Shown: piece by piece, positions 9,034 to 18,050 of the stretch
Numbering within the stretch: position 1 is the first letter of the stretch
Layout of the letters: every line of letters starts with the position of its first letter
Source: Verrucomicrobiia bacterium
GTDB taxonomy: Bacteria; Verrucomicrobiota; Verrucomicrobiia; JABWAM01
Direction: 5' to 3'
Assembly (NCBI GenBank): GCA_028687435.1
Contig: JAQUAF010000015.1
Location: forward strand, 17,690-81,689
DNA length: 64,000 nt
Position numbers and translations under genes: made by a program
Notes under the pieces: model-generated
Seen by the model: the letters and a program-made list of their open reading frames with translations, nothing else
Told to the model about the DNA's origin: nothing
Databases searched by the model: none

Positions 9034-9831
9034 GTGAAAAAGGCATTTCTTTCCATTTTGCTGATTTTGGCGGCGGCCATACCGGCGAAGTGGCATCTGG
9101 AGGGGGGAATCCAGAAAAAGAGGCAGGAGTTGAAGTTGGGCGGGACGGCGATTTCCACGGAATTGAGGTCCAAGCTGGGGCAGAATCTGGCGGTGGCCCT
9201 GTTGAGCGGTTTCCGGGGAATTGTGGCGGATTTCATCTGGCTGCGTGCCCACAGTGCCTGGGAAAAAGAGATCTGGTACAAATTGAAGGAGGGAATCGAA
9301 CTGGCGGTGATTCTCCAACCCCATTGCATTTCGTTTTGGGATATTGGCTCATGGCATATGGCTTGGAATGCCAGTTATGGGGAAAGCGTCAATCCCAAGT
9401 ATCCCAGCGATGCCTACCGCCTCAAAGCCCAGAGGGATTGGATCGAGGCCGGCCGCCGGTTCCTCGAGGATGGCATTCGCAACAATCCCGACAGCTATGA
9501 CCTTTATTTTAAAATGGGCTGGCTGATTGACCAGAAATTCAAGGATTTCAACGCCGCCATTCCCTATTTGCTCAAGGCTTCCACTTATCCGGAGGCGCCC
9601 ACCTTTGTTGTGCGCATGGTGGGGCATGAATATGTCAAGGCCGGACGGCATCAGGAGGCCTATGAATGGTGGAAAAAGCTTTGGGCGGAGGATCATGAGA
9701 AACAGCCGCAGCAGCTCTGGCACAAGATTGCCCAGTGGGGCGCCGAGGCGGAGGAAAAACTGGGGATTCCAGCCGCACAAAGAATCTTCCCTTCCAGACA
9801 CAAACCCGCTACAACTCAGCCACGCAAATGA
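9034..9831 (+). CDS. Membrane-anchored TPR-like protein of unknown function
   Basis: 265 residues, GTG start, three bases after the permease stop. The N-terminus MKKAFLSILLILAAAIP is a signal peptide or signal anchor. The rest is helical, with aromatic-rich repeats such as DLYFKMGWLIDQKFKDFNAAIPYLLKAS and HEYVKAGRHQEAYEWWKKLW that look like TPR units. I know no named family function. The position directly behind an ABC ATPase/permease pair suggests it is the extracytoplasmic partner of that transporter. Its stop overlaps the next start (ATGA, 9828-9831). Confidence 0.75.
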   Translation: MKKAFLSILLILAAAIPAKWHLEGGIQKKRQELKLGGTAISTELRSKLGQNLAVALLSGFRGIVADFIWLRAHSAWEKEIWYKLKEGIELAVILQPHCISFWDIGSWHMAWNASYGESVNPKYPSDAYRLKAQRDWIEAGRRFLEDGIRNNPDSYDLYFKMGWLIDQKFKDFNAAIPYLLKASTYPEAPTFVVRMVGHEYVKAGRHQEAYEWWKKLWAEDHEKQPQQLWHKIAQWGAEAEEKLGIPAAQRIFPSRHKPATTQPRK

Positions 9832-10550
9832 AATACGCGATTCTAGGTGATATTCACGCCAATCTTGAGGCCCTTCAGGCGGTTCTGGAAGATGCCAGGA
9901 TGGAAGGAGTCACAAACTATGCCTGTGTGGGAGACGTGGTGGGGTATGCGTCCAATCCCCGCGAGTGCATGGCCCTCATCCGTGAATTGAATTGTCCAAC
10001 GGTGAAGGGAAATCACGACGAGTACGCCTCTGTCGATGATGAATGCGAAAACTTCCGCGCCATTGCCGCAGATGCCATCAAGTGGACCCGCACTCAATTG
10101 TCCGAGGAAGAGAGGCAATGGTTGAAGGAACTCAAGATGGTCCGGTATGTGGAATCGTTCACCATCGTGCACGCCACTTTGGATATGCCGGACAAGTGGG
10201 GGTATGTCATGGACAAGCTCGCTGCCGCCTCGAATTTCAGCTACCAAAACACTTCGGTGTGCTTTTACGGCCATACCCATTCCCCCATGGCCTTTGTTCG
10301 CGATGGCATTGTGCGCGGAGGCTTGTTTGAAAAGTTGCGGATCGAGCCTGGCAAACGCTACTTCATCAATGTTGGCAGCGTCGGCCAGCCTCGCGATGGC
10401 AATCCCCTGGCCGCTTATGCGATTTATGATATGGATGGCGGCATCGTCCAGCTCAAGCGGCTCCCTTACGACATCAAGACTGCCCAAAGCAAAATTTATG
10501 CGGCCAATTTGCCGGAAAAATGCGCGACCCGGCTTGAGGTTGGCAAGTGA
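9828..10550 (+). CDS. Metallophosphoesterase (calcineurin-like, YfcE/diadenosine-tetraphosphatase type)
   Basis: 240-residue cytoplasmic phosphoesterase with the dimetal motifs GDIHAN (D8, H10), GDVVGY, GNHDE and GHTHSP in the usual order. The start at 9828 gives MKYAILGDIHAN and overlaps the preceding stop; the longer frame from 9735 is only read-through of the upstream gene's region. The substrate could be a phosphodiester or phosphoprotein and is not visible. It is coupled on both sides, as its own stop overlaps the GTG of the next gene (GTGA, 10547-10550). Confidence 0.88.
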   Translation: MKYAILGDIHANLEALQAVLEDARMEGVTNYACVGDVVGYASNPRECMALIRELNCPTVKGNHDEYASVDDECENFRAIAADAIKWTRTQLSEEERQWLKELKMVRYVESFTIVHATLDMPDKWGYVMDKLAAASNFSYQNTSVCFYGHTHSPMAFVRDGIVRGGLFEKLRIEPGKRYFINVGSVGQPRDGNPLAAYAIYDMDGGIVQLKRLPYDIKTAQSKIYAANLPEKCATRLEVGK

Positions 10551-11443
10551 TTGCCGGATGCGCAAGGTTGGATGGCTGGGGATTGGGGGCGGGTGTTCTG
10601 TTGTTTGGCTGGCTGGCGGTTGCCGCTCCAGCGCAGGTCTTTGTGCGTCTGTCGTCGCAACGGAATGAGTTTCTCCTTTTTGAGCCCATCAAGATCCAGG
10701 TCGAATTGGTGAATCAGACCGGGGAAGTCATTGATACCGGACGAATGAAGACAGACGGTCCATGGCTTGAGTTCATGGTTACCAACATGGACCATGAGTC
10801 GATTTCGCAGGGCAGCGTGGCCTATTCCCCGCCAAGGATTGCTTTGCTGTCCAATCAGAGCAAAGTCCTTACCGTCAATCTGACCCCCTATTTTCCAATT
10901 CAGAAACCGGGACGATATCTGGTGAACGCCACGGTTTCACTGATGAAGAAGTCCATATCCAGTAATTCGCTGGGGTTTGCCATGGTTCGCGGCTCCATGA
11001 TCTGGAGCCGGTTGTTCAAGGCGCCGCCGGCTGCCGATGATCCCAGCCACACCCCCCGGGACAGACTTTACGCGTTGTTTGCCCACCGGCAGGCCAAGGG
11101 GCAGATTCTTTACGCCTGCGTGAGGGAACCCGATGAGGGCAGGGTTTTTTGCATGGAAGCCTTGGGCAACATGATTGATTACGGCGATCCTCAGTCGCGA
11201 ATTGACAATCAGGGAACCTTTCACATTTTCTATCAATCGGGAACCCGCACTTTCACCTATGTCCGTTTTTCAGTTAACGGCAAATTCCTTGGAGTTCGCT
11301 ATTTTGCAAACCTGTCTTCCCAGCCGTCGCTGGTCGTATTGGATAATAGAGAGATGGAAGTCCTTGGGGGAGAAGAGATTTTCATTGATGAAAAGACCGG
11401 GGAAACCGTGGTGCCCACTGCGCCTCTTGTCCGTCCGCAGTAA
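10547..11443 (+). CDS. Exported protein of unknown function
   Basis: 298 residues, GTG start overlapping the upstream stop. The N-terminus has a hydrophobic run (LGAGVLLFGWLAVAAPAQ) ending in an AxA-like signal-peptidase site. The first 130 residues look like a beta-sandwich, with strands such as FEPIKIQVELVNQTGEVI and KPGRYLVNATVSL, resembling the extracellular Ig-like fold seen in large-protein inhibitors, but no family can be named. It closes the operon-like run that begins with rplU. Function unknown. Confidence 0.7.
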   Translation: MIAGCARLDGWGLGAGVLLFGWLAVAAPAQVFVRLSSQRNEFLLFEPIKIQVELVNQTGEVIDTGRMKTDGPWLEFMVTNMDHESISQGSVAYSPPRIALLSNQSKVLTVNLTPYFPIQKPGRYLVNATVSLMKKSISSNSLGFAMVRGSMIWSRLFKAPPAADDPSHTPRDRLYALFAHRQAKGQILYACVREPDEGRVFCMEALGNMIDYGDPQSRIDNQGTFHIFYQSGTRTFTYVRFSVNGKFLGVRYFANLSSQPSLVVLDNREMEVLGGEEIFIDEKTGETVVPTAPLVRPQ

Positions 11444-11543
11444 TAACGGATGGCTTGGGCAGGGTGAGGATTCAGCCTTTTTGAAGGGAAAAACCAGAAT
11501 TTTTACCAATTGCGGGATTTCCTTTCATGGTGCAGCTTGAATC

Positions 11544-12212
11544 ATGGTTGATTTAAAGGTCGGAGAGAAAAAACGTTCCGGTCTCGAAACGGGTCCTGAT
11601 GAAAAAGGATTGAGGCTTCTTGTTTCCATGGCGCCCAGATTGTTGCTGGTGGATGGCATGGATGACTTGAAAAGAGAAAAATGGGATGAACTGGCCGCTG
11701 AGACGGGGGTTGAAATTGTGGCTGTGGCGGAAAGTGAAGATCAAACAAGGGCGTTTGTGGAAGAGTTGTCTCCGGATGTGGTATTGCTGAATGTCGACAA
11801 CCCGAAACTCGGCGGAATGGAGATTTGCAACCGTATTTTCGAGATGAATCCTTGGATGAAAATAGCGGTTTTGACCCAGGCTTGTGATCCCATATTTGTC
11901 ATGGGCGCCTTCCGTTCACATGCTTGCGCTTACATTTTAAAACGTTGTCTTCCCATGGATTTTAAAAAAGCCATTGACACAATCATGAAAGGGAAGGTTT
12001 TTTTGAGTCCTGCGCTGTGCCATCCCAAGGGATTTGTTACATCCGAATGCCGTTTTTATATTGAACAATTGCATCGCAGGCATCGATTGCGGATGAGAAA
12101 TGGCTGTGATCATGATCGGGGATTTGAAGAGGTTGCCTGGAATCGGGGATGGGTTGTCTTGAAAAGGAATCCGGATTCCACGAAGTCTGAAGCGGCCACT
12201 CAGTCTTTTTGA
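11544..12212 (+). CDS. Degenerate receiver-domain protein (pseudo-response regulator)
   Basis: 222 residues. Residues 30-155 follow the pattern of a NarL/LuxR-class receiver: LLLVDGMDD at the acidic pocket, then SPDVVLLNVDNPKLGGMEI, then AYILKRC with the switch lysine. The position that takes the phosphate (D55 in the regulator at 15281) is asparagine here (N83), and the acidic pair DD is DG. The expected LuxR helix-turn-helix after the receiver is absent, replaced by about 60 residues without similarity I can see. It is therefore either a phosphorylation-independent receiver or a decaying regulator. It stands just ahead of cheW and a chemoreceptor gene. Confidence 0.65.
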   Translation: MVDLKVGEKKRSGLETGPDEKGLRLLVSMAPRLLLVDGMDDLKREKWDELAAETGVEIVAVAESEDQTRAFVEELSPDVVLLNVDNPKLGGMEICNRIFEMNPWMKIAVLTQACDPIFVMGAFRSHACAYILKRCLPMDFKKAIDTIMKGKVFLSPALCHPKGFVTSECRFYIEQLHRRHRLRMRNGCDHDRGFEEVAWNRGWVVLKRNPDSTKSEAATQSF

Positions 12213-12539
12213 AGTTTTGTCGGGGAGGTGAATTTGACGGTCGGTTGTTTCGGGGAGGCTTGCGTTTTTGCAACTCTCTGCAAATCAATGGGTAACGAAA
12301 GGACTCGTGAGTGAATGCGTTTTTTTGGAAAAAACGCATTTTAAATGCCTCATAATTTTTGAGGCGGGGAAAAGGGATTTCTACTCATTGCGCGGCATCC
12401 CATCGTGATGCAATGTAGATGCATGACAGTTCAATCGGGAATGTTTTGCGGTTTTGCAAGAGCCTCTGGAATGTTGAATCAGCTTGAGGCCGTTTTTTTG
12501 CACAAGACGAAATGACCCAACCATGAAAGGAGAGACATC
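12213..12539. other. 327-bp intergenic region with small hairpins
   Basis: No gene. A perfect 12-bp stem lies at 12314-12325/12329-12340 (AATGCGTTTTTT, three-base loop), and a smaller one at 12347-12352/12360-12365. The first could terminate transcription of the upstream gene, since its stem is T-rich, but no clean T-run follows. The reverse complement of the 5919-5934 repeat lies near 12454-12469. The cheW promoter must lie between these and 12523. Confidence 0.5.
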
Positions 12540-13094
12540 ATGAGCGCCATTCTTGAGGCCACAGGAATATTGACTTCGCAATCCCGGCTTGCCGATAAAT
12601 ATCTCACTTTTGCGCTGGGTCATGAGTCCTATGGCATTCCCGTTTTGAAAGTGCGCGAGATTATCCGCCTGCTGGATATCACTCCCATCCCTCAAATGCC
12701 GCCTTACGTCCGGGGGGTCATTAATTTGCGCGGCAAGGTTATTCCGGTCATTGATTTGCGCGCAAAGTTTGATCTGGAGAAGGCTGAAAGGACGGAGAAA
12801 ACCTGCATCATTGTTGTGCGATTGACGCTGCTGTCCGGCGCCATGACCCAAATGGGGCTTGTGGTGGATGCGGTGGAGGAGGTGGTCAATATCATGGCGG
12901 GCGACATCGAGGATACTCCGTCTTTTGGCGCCTCGGTTTCCACGGAAAATATTCTGGGAATGGCCAAGGTCAAGGGGGTGGTCAAAACCTTGCTTGATAT
13001 TGACCGGATTGTCAGCGGCCAGGTTGTCGAGCAGCTCAGCCGTGGGGCGGTTCCAGCTTCCTCACGTCCTTCCGTCGCGGCAATGGCATCCTGA
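12540..13094 (+). CDS. cheW: CheW-type chemotaxis coupling protein
   Basis: 184-residue CheW that links chemoreceptors to the CheA kinase. The CheW domain fills residues 20-165, with typical blocks YGIPVLKVREIIRLLDITPIP, VRGVINLRGKVIPVIDLR and VDAVEEVVNI. A strong ribosome-binding site (AAAGGAGA, seven to eight bases upstream) supports the start. A methyl-accepting chemotaxis gene follows 45 bases later; no cheA, cheB or cheR is in the window, so the pair must act with a core complex encoded elsewhere. Confidence 0.95.
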   Translation: MSAILEATGILTSQSRLADKYLTFALGHESYGIPVLKVREIIRLLDITPIPQMPPYVRGVINLRGKVIPVIDLRAKFDLEKAERTEKTCIIVVRLTLLSGAMTQMGLVVDAVEEVVNIMAGDIEDTPSFGASVSTENILGMAKVKGVVKTLLDIDRIVSGQVVEQLSRGAVPASSRPSVAAMAS

Positions 13095-13139
13095 CGGGAT
13101 TTGCCATTTCAAATCAAGACTGCAAACCAAAATAAAATT

Positions 13140-14849
13140 ATGAACATGGATAAACTGACCGTTGGACAAAAGATCATGGCGATTGTTTTGCTGCTGGCGT
13201 TTTTTCTGGGTTTTACCGTCATTCTGAATTTTTTTTTCATTGGGAAGATCAGTGGCGCATACAGCCGGGTTCTTGAATCGGAGGTGCCCAAGTTGGCTGC
13301 CATGCAATCCCTGACGCATCAGGGCGCCAATATGGAACGATGCCTGTTTAACATGCTGACCATTGACAATCCCGCCCGGCTCAATGCGCTGGCTGGAAAA
13401 ATGGCCGGGATTCGGAGCAAGGCCAACGAAAACCTCATGGAGATCGAGGCTCTTGCACGCAGTGAGCAGGAAAAAAACCTTTTTAGAAAATTGATGGATT
13501 CCCGGCAGACGTACCGGGCGGCCTATGAGCGTGTCGCGATAATGATCAGGGAAAAGGGAAGAAACGAGGCGATGAATCACTATGGCGCCGTGCTTCGTCC
13601 GGCTTTTGACGCCTACCAGGCATGTCTGGAGGAACTGGTGGCGCAGAGTCAGGAGCAGTCGAAAAAACAGGGGGCCGATGCCGCTTCCGCAGGTTCGATT
13701 GTCCGGTTGATGTCGTTGGGATTCGGATTCATCGGCATTGTTGTCGGTGCGGGACTGGCGCTTTTCATCAGGCGTTCCATCACCCGGTCGATCAGTCATA
13801 TCGCAGAATGTCTTGGTGTGGGGGCGGAACAGACTGCGTCTGCCGCCGCCCAGGTTTCCGCTTCGAGCCAGGCGGTGGCTGAGGGCGCCAGCCAGCAGGC
13901 GGCTTCTCTCGAGGAAACCAGTTCGTCGCTTGAGGAAATGGCCAGCATGGTCAAGCGAAACATGGAGAATGCCGGGAGAGCCTGTGATCTGGCCAGGGAT
14001 ACCCGCTCTGCCGGGGATGTCGGAGCCCGGGATATGAAGGAGATGGGGACGGCCATGGACGCCATCAAACAGTCCAGCGCTGAAATTTCAAAGATCATCA
14101 AAACGATTGATGAAATTGCCTTTCAAACGAACATCCTGGCATTGAATGCCGCGGTGGAGGCGGCGCGGGCTGGCGAGGCGGGAATGGGCTTTGCGGTGGT
14201 GGCGGATGAGGTTCGCAATCTGGCGCAACGCAGCGCCCTCTCTGCCAGGGAAACCGCCGGAAAAATTTCCCAGGCGCTCGATCGCAGTGAAAACGGGGTG
14301 CAGATCAGTCAGAAGGTGGCCAGGAGTCTTGATGACATCATTGCCAAGGCGCGGCAGGTGGATGAATTGGCGGCTGAGGTGGCGGCGGCCTCCAGGGAGC
14401 AGGCCCAAGGTATCGAACAAATTAATGTGGCGGTGAGCCAGATGGACAAGGTCACCCAGTCCAACGCGTCCAACGCGGAGGAAACCGCCAGCGCCTCGGA
14501 GGAACTCAACAGTCAGACCGTGGAGTTCAAGGCGATGGTGGCCGAATTGGGGCGCTTGGTGAACGGGATCGCAATTGCCGGCGGGAATGTCAAACAGGAG
14601 GTGAAAAAGAGGCATTCGGTTGTTCTGGCAGCGCATCCGAAAGGGAATGGTTCGGCGCAAATGAAAAAAAACGCGGAAAAGCTGATGGCGGTCCCGGCGG
14701 GGAAAAACAATGGAAACAACGGCAATGGAAATGGGAAAGCGGCAAACCGCGTGTCCGGGGCGGCGGGCGCGCCCCTGATTGGAACGGCGGAAAAGGCGGA
14801 AAAACTGGAAGAGGCCATTCCGATGACCCGGGATTTCAGTGATTTTTAA
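13140..14849 (+). CDS. Methyl-accepting chemotaxis protein
   Basis: 569 residues. Transmembrane helix 1 is at about 10-34, the periplasmic four-helix-bundle-type sensor at about 35-185 and helix 2 at about 187-210. The cytoplasmic signalling hairpin has its tip at [20 protein letters not shown] followed by [15 protein letters not shown]. The last 75 residues are a low-complexity, Ala/Gly/Asn-rich tail ending in TRDFSDF. The start at 13140 ([12 protein letters not shown]) is preferred over an upstream TTG at 13101. It pairs with cheW upstream. The ligand is unknown; a four-helix sensor usually reads small metabolites. Confidence 0.93.
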   Translation: MNMDKLTVGQKIMAIVLLLAFFLGFTVILNFFFIGKISGAYSRVLESEVPKLAAMQSLTHQGANMERCLFNMLTIDNPARLNALAGKMAGIRSKANENLMEIEALARSEQEKNLFRKLMDSRQTYRAAYERVAIMIREKGRNEAMNHYGAVLRPAFDAYQACLEELVAQSQEQSKKQGADAASAGSIVRLMSLGFGFIGIVVGAGLALFIRRSITRSISHIAECLGVGAEQTASAAAQVSASSQAVAEGASQQAASLEETSSSLEEMASMVKRNMENAGRACDLARDTRSAGDVGARDMKEMGTAMDAIKQSSAEISKIIKTIDEIAFQTNILALNAAVEAARAGEAGMGFAVVADEVRNLAQRSALSARETAGKISQALDRSENGVQISQKVARSLDDIIAKARQVDELAAEVAAASREQAQGIEQINVAVSQMDKVTQSNASNAEETASASEELNSQTVEFKAMVAELGRLVNGIAIAGGNVKQEVKKRHSVVLAAHPKGNGSAQMKKNAEKLMAVPAGKNNGNNGNGNGKAANRVSGAAGAPLIGTAEKAEKLEEAIPMTRDFSDF

Positions 14850-14890
14850 GGATTTCCAAAGGGGGCGGATTAAAACTTGAGGAGAAACAT

Positions 14891-15262
14891 ATGGGTGCAA
14901 TTGTTTTGGAGAATGACTCGGAAACGTGTTTTCGAAATGATCCGCGTTTTGAATTCGTCCGTCGATATCGAAGCCTTAATGGATGGCTGGATCCGGATGG
15001 CGCGTTTCACGCGCTGTCTCCATCCGATGCGCATTGCAAACTGTGTGTTGCCGGGGATGAAGGGCATTGCCGGGATGGCGGCAATGGGGAGGGAGGCTGT
15101 GGAATGGAATCGCTGGGGTGGTTCAGATTGCTGAACGGGCGTTGGATATTCCATTCCCGGTCCCCGTTGACCGGGAATCAATGCGATTTTATTTTCGACT
15201 GGCATATTTTAAACGACCAGCCGCTGGATGATTTCCTGGTGTTGCTGAAAAATGGAATTTGA
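14891..15262 (+). CDS. Small protein of unknown function in the chemotaxis block
   Basis: 123 residues starting MGAIVLENDSETCFRND. The start is well supported by TTGAGGAGAAAC right before the ATG, one of the best ribosome-binding sites in the region. There is no signal peptide or membrane helix. A glycine/cysteine stretch near residues 48-70 (CKLCVAGDEGHCRDGGNGEG) carries cysteines and histidines, but not in a clear zinc-finger spacing. It lies between the chemoreceptor and a LuxR-type regulator. I recognise no family. Confidence 0.6.
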   Translation: MGAIVLENDSETCFRNDPRFEFVRRYRSLNGWLDPDGAFHALSPSDAHCKLCVAGDEGHCRDGGNGEGGCGMESLGWFRLLNGRWIFHSRSPLTGNQCDFIFDWHILNDQPLDDFLVLLKNGI

Positions 15263-15280
15263 ACTACAGTTCCCTCAGTT

Positions 15281-15928
15281 ATGGCAATGCGAGTTCTGTT
15301 GGTTGATGACCACCAAATCATGCGCGATGGATTGCGTCTTTTTATCGGGACGCAATCGCAGTTTGAGGTGGCTGGCGAGGCCGGGGACGGCAGGGAGGCG
15401 GTCGGTCGATACCGGCAGCTTCTGCCTGATCTGGTGATCATGGATATTGGTTTGCCTGAGTTGAATGGCATCGAGGCAACCCGCCAGATCCGCGCCATCC
15501 AGCCTGCGGCCCGCGTGTTGATCCTTTCCATGCATGCCGACAGACAGTATGTTGCCCGCGCTTTTGGTTCAGGCGCGTCCGGCTATCTCATCAAGGATTG
15601 TTCGTTTGATGAGCTTGCCCGGGCCATGAATGTGGTGATGAGCGGAAAACCCTATGTCAGTCCATCGATATCGGGGGTGATCATTGAGAATTATTCGGGA
15701 CAATTCCGCGCCGCCGCCCCGGCGAGGGCAAAACGGTTGAGCGATCGCGAGCAGGAGGTGCTGCAGCTTCTGGCCGAGGGCAAGACCACCAAGGAGATTG
15801 CCTGTGATCTGCACTTGAGCGGCAGGACCATCGAAACCCACCGCCAGTTGATCATGAAAAAACTGAATCTCAGAGGCGTGGCGGATCTCACCAAACATGC
15901 CATCCGCGAAGGTTTGACCAGCCTTTGA
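15281..15928 (+). CDS. LuxR/NarL-family two-component response regulator
   Basis: 215-residue transcription regulator. The receiver domain (4-120) has the acidic pair in LLVDDHQ, phospho-acceptor D55 in VIMDIGLPELNG and the switch lysine in GYLIKD. The GerE/LuxR helix-turn-helix (about 147-208) includes LSDREQEVLQLLAEGKTTKE. No partner histidine kinase is in the window. It is separated by only 18 bases from the small gene before it. Its receiver aligns along its whole length with the degenerate protein at 11544-12212, which suggests they are paralogues. Confidence 0.93.
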   Translation: MAMRVLLVDDHQIMRDGLRLFIGTQSQFEVAGEAGDGREAVGRYRQLLPDLVIMDIGLPELNGIEATRQIRAIQPAARVLILSMHADRQYVARAFGSGASGYLIKDCSFDELARAMNVVMSGKPYVSPSISGVIIENYSGQFRAAAPARAKRLSDREQEVLQLLAEGKTTKEIACDLHLSGRTIETHRQLIMKKLNLRGVADLTKHAIREGLTSL

Positions 15929-15944
15929 CCGCACTCCTGCATTT

Positions 15945-16164
15945 GCGCATTCGCGTCAACCTAATTGAGATCCTTTCCTGGGAACAAGGGCGTCCCACCC
16001 AACGCCGTTAACATTTGCCCAATCTGGGACCATTCCGTTCTGATGGAGGCGGTGCGGGAGCCCCGCCCTCCATTGTCTGCACGGTAAAAAATGGAGGGCG
16101 GGGCTCCCGCACCGCCTATGGTAGAGATATGATTCATTGATTCCTTAGGTTGACGCGTATGTGC
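15945..16164. repeat. 220-bp palindromic element with terminal inverted repeats
   Basis: The ends 15945-15964 (GCGCATTCGCGTCAACCTAA) and 16145-16164 are inverted copies matching at 18 of 20 positions. Inside, 16048-16073 and 16091-16116 form a perfect 26-bp stem with a 17-base loop. It sits between the converging ends of the response regulator and the AzgA-type permease, so the stem may also end transcription from both sides. The same terminal repeat bounds a part of the 34.2-34.7 kb element. No coding capacity, so MITE- or REP-like. Confidence 0.75.
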
Positions 16165-16219
16165 ATTTGCGGGAATGGATTGGAGCCTGATGGACGGGCG
16201 GGTTGACTTGGAATTTATT

Positions 16220-17641
16220 TCACCCCACACGCGTCCGGACGAAAACAAAATACAGAACCAGGGTCACCCCCAGCAGGATCAGCAGCCAGCTTGTTTCATG
16301 CCTGCGGCCTCCAAGAATCTTGATCGCCGGATGGGCGATGAATCCCAGGGCCAATCCGTCGCTGATTGAATAGGAGAGTGGAATGCCCAGGATTACCAGG
16401 AAGGCGGGAATGGCTTCGCTGTAGTCTGTCCATCTGATCCGGCTGACATTGCGGATCATCATGGCGCCCACAAACACCAGCGCCGGCGCGGTGATCGGGG
16501 CGTAGCTGCCCATCATCCTGGCCAGGGGGCTGAAAAAAAGAGCCATCAAAAACATGGCCGCCACCACGAGTCCGGTCAATCCCGTCCGCCCCCCTTGTTC
16601 CACGCCGGTGGAGCTTTCGATATAACTGGTCACCGTGCTGGTTCCCATGGCCGCGCCCGCCACTGTGCCCACCGCGTCCGACACAAAAGCCTCCTTGGCC
16701 CGGGGCAGTTTGTTGTCCTTGATGAATCCCGCCTGCTGGCCAATCCCCACCAGCGTGCCGATGGTGTCGAATGTCAGCATGAAAAGAAAGATGACCGCGT
16801 AAGGCAGCATGACCGGGTTCAAGGCATGGGTGAGATCCATCTTCAAAAGCGTTGGCGACAACGAGGGGGGCGCCGCCACCACGGCATCCGCCATCACAAA
16901 CCGTTTCATCAGCATCGATCCCGTCACCGTTGGGGAGTTCGCGGCCCCCGGCAGCAGGGGCAATCCTATCTTCAAGATCACGGCCAGCAGGGTTCCCCCA
17001 AGGATTCCCCACAGAATCGCCCCTTTCACGCCCCGCACGCTCAGAACCGTCATGAGCAACAACCCGAAAAAGAAAATCAGCAGGTCGGGTGAGGCGAAAT
17101 CCGGATGCAGGGTCACCAGAGTGCCGGGGCTGGCCACAATCAGGCTCGCGTTTTGCAGGCCGATGAATGCGATGAAAAGACCGATGCCCACCGCAATCGC
17201 GTGCTTCATGTCCTCCCCGATGGCGTCCATGAGTTTTTCCCGCATCCCCATCAGGGACAGAATCAGAAAAACCACCCCCGAGATGAAAACCGCGCCCAGG
17301 GCCGTCTGCCAGGAATTGGAGAAACCCGCCGCGGCGGCCGCCGGAATCACCGTGAAAACAAAGAAAAAGTTTTGCCCCATGCCCGGCGCCTGCGCAATGG
17401 GATAACGGGCGTACAGGGCCATGATGGTTGTGGCCAGCGCCGCCGACAGGCAGGTTGCCGCCATCACCGAGTTGAAATCCATCCCCGTGTTTTTGTCGAA
17501 CATGACGCCCGACAGCACCCCCGGCTGGACAACGATGATGTAGGCCATTGTCAAAAAGGTGGTCAGTCCGGCCAGGATTTCAGTCCGCACGGTTGTCCGA
17601 TTCTCGGTCAGACGGAAAAAACGGTCCAGTGTTCCATTCAC
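16220..17641 (-). CDS. AzgA/PbuG-type purine (NCS2) permease
   Basis: 473-residue inner-membrane transporter of the adenine/guanine/hypoxanthine:proton symporter group, with 12-14 hydrophobic segments. Family blocks visible are EILAGLTTFLTMAYIIVVQP at the N-terminus, APGMGQNFFFVF (substrate-site helix), and MGTSTVTSYIESSTGVEQGG near residues 330-350. Purine uptake is the family role; which base is not readable. It stands alone on the minus strand, converging with the response regulator, with the palindromic element between. It probably has its own promoter just above 17641. Confidence 0.92.
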   Translation of the reverse strand: MNGTLDRFFRLTENRTTVRTEILAGLTTFLTMAYIIVVQPGVLSGVMFDKNTGMDFNSVMAATCLSAALATTIMALYARYPIAQAPGMGQNFFFVFTVIPAAAAAGFSNSWQTALGAVFISGVVFLILSLMGMREKLMDAIGEDMKHAIAVGIGLFIAFIGLQNASLIVASPGTLVTLHPDFASPDLLIFFFGLLLMTVLSVRGVKGAILWGILGGTLLAVILKIGLPLLPGAANSPTVTGSMLMKRFVMADAVVAAPPSLSPTLLKMDLTHALNPVMLPYAVIFLFMLTFDTIGTLVGIGQQAGFIKDNKLPRAKEAFVSDAVGTVAGAAMGTSTVTSYIESSTGVEQGGRTGLTGLVVAAMFLMALFFSPLARMMGSYAPITAPALVFVGAMMIRNVSRIRWTDYSEAIPAFLVILGIPLSYSISDGLALGFIAHPAIKILGGRRHETSWLLILLGVTLVLYFVFVRTRVG

Positions 17642-17667
17642 GATGGCGCCTTTTGTTGCTTGTCAGG

Positions 17668-17991
17668 TTATTTTCCGGCAGGCTGCGCCGCCGGTTGCAG
17701 TTGCCAGCCCCGCCCGGTCATGTAAGCGGAAAGCTGGCCGGCGATCATGCGCGCGGTCCTCTGGCAATCCGCGCCAAGGCCGCCCAGGCTTTGCGTGGCG
17801 GCGGAGACCGCCGCGTCCACTGCACCCGTGCCGCTGATGGCGCCGGGTTCGGAGCCGCTGCCGCCGGTGGTTTGAAAAGTCATGAAGGGTTTCGTGCGGG
17901 ATATCGACAGATCGTAAACCTGAACCTGTGTTTCCACCTTCGTGCCGCCCGCGCCCGCGAGAAATAAACGAGATAAACCGGTGAATTTCAT
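17668..17991 (-). pseudogene. N-terminally truncated DUF4410-like gene
   Basis: Residues from the frame ending at 17668 read GAGGTKVETQVQVYDL, then FQTTGGSGSEP, then ARMIAGQLSAYMTGRGW. This resembles the C-terminal half of DUF4410 lipoproteins. The expected N-terminal signal/lipobox and first half are missing; upstream in frame is only MHLVSLKRLKAVFFRLF, which overlaps the end of the neighbouring regulator gene. I take it as a decayed remnant. The first in-frame ATG before the recognisable part is at 17991. Confidence 0.45.
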
Positions 17992-18050
17992 GCCCCAAGA
18001 AATATCCCAAAGCCTCTTTTCCGTAAAGAAAAGTCTGAAGAAGACTGCCT

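Noticed and set aside
12314..12340. Strong rho-independent terminator after the degenerate receiver gene
   Set aside because: The stem is perfect, but GC content of the stem is low and no run of T follows, so it is only noted as a hairpin.
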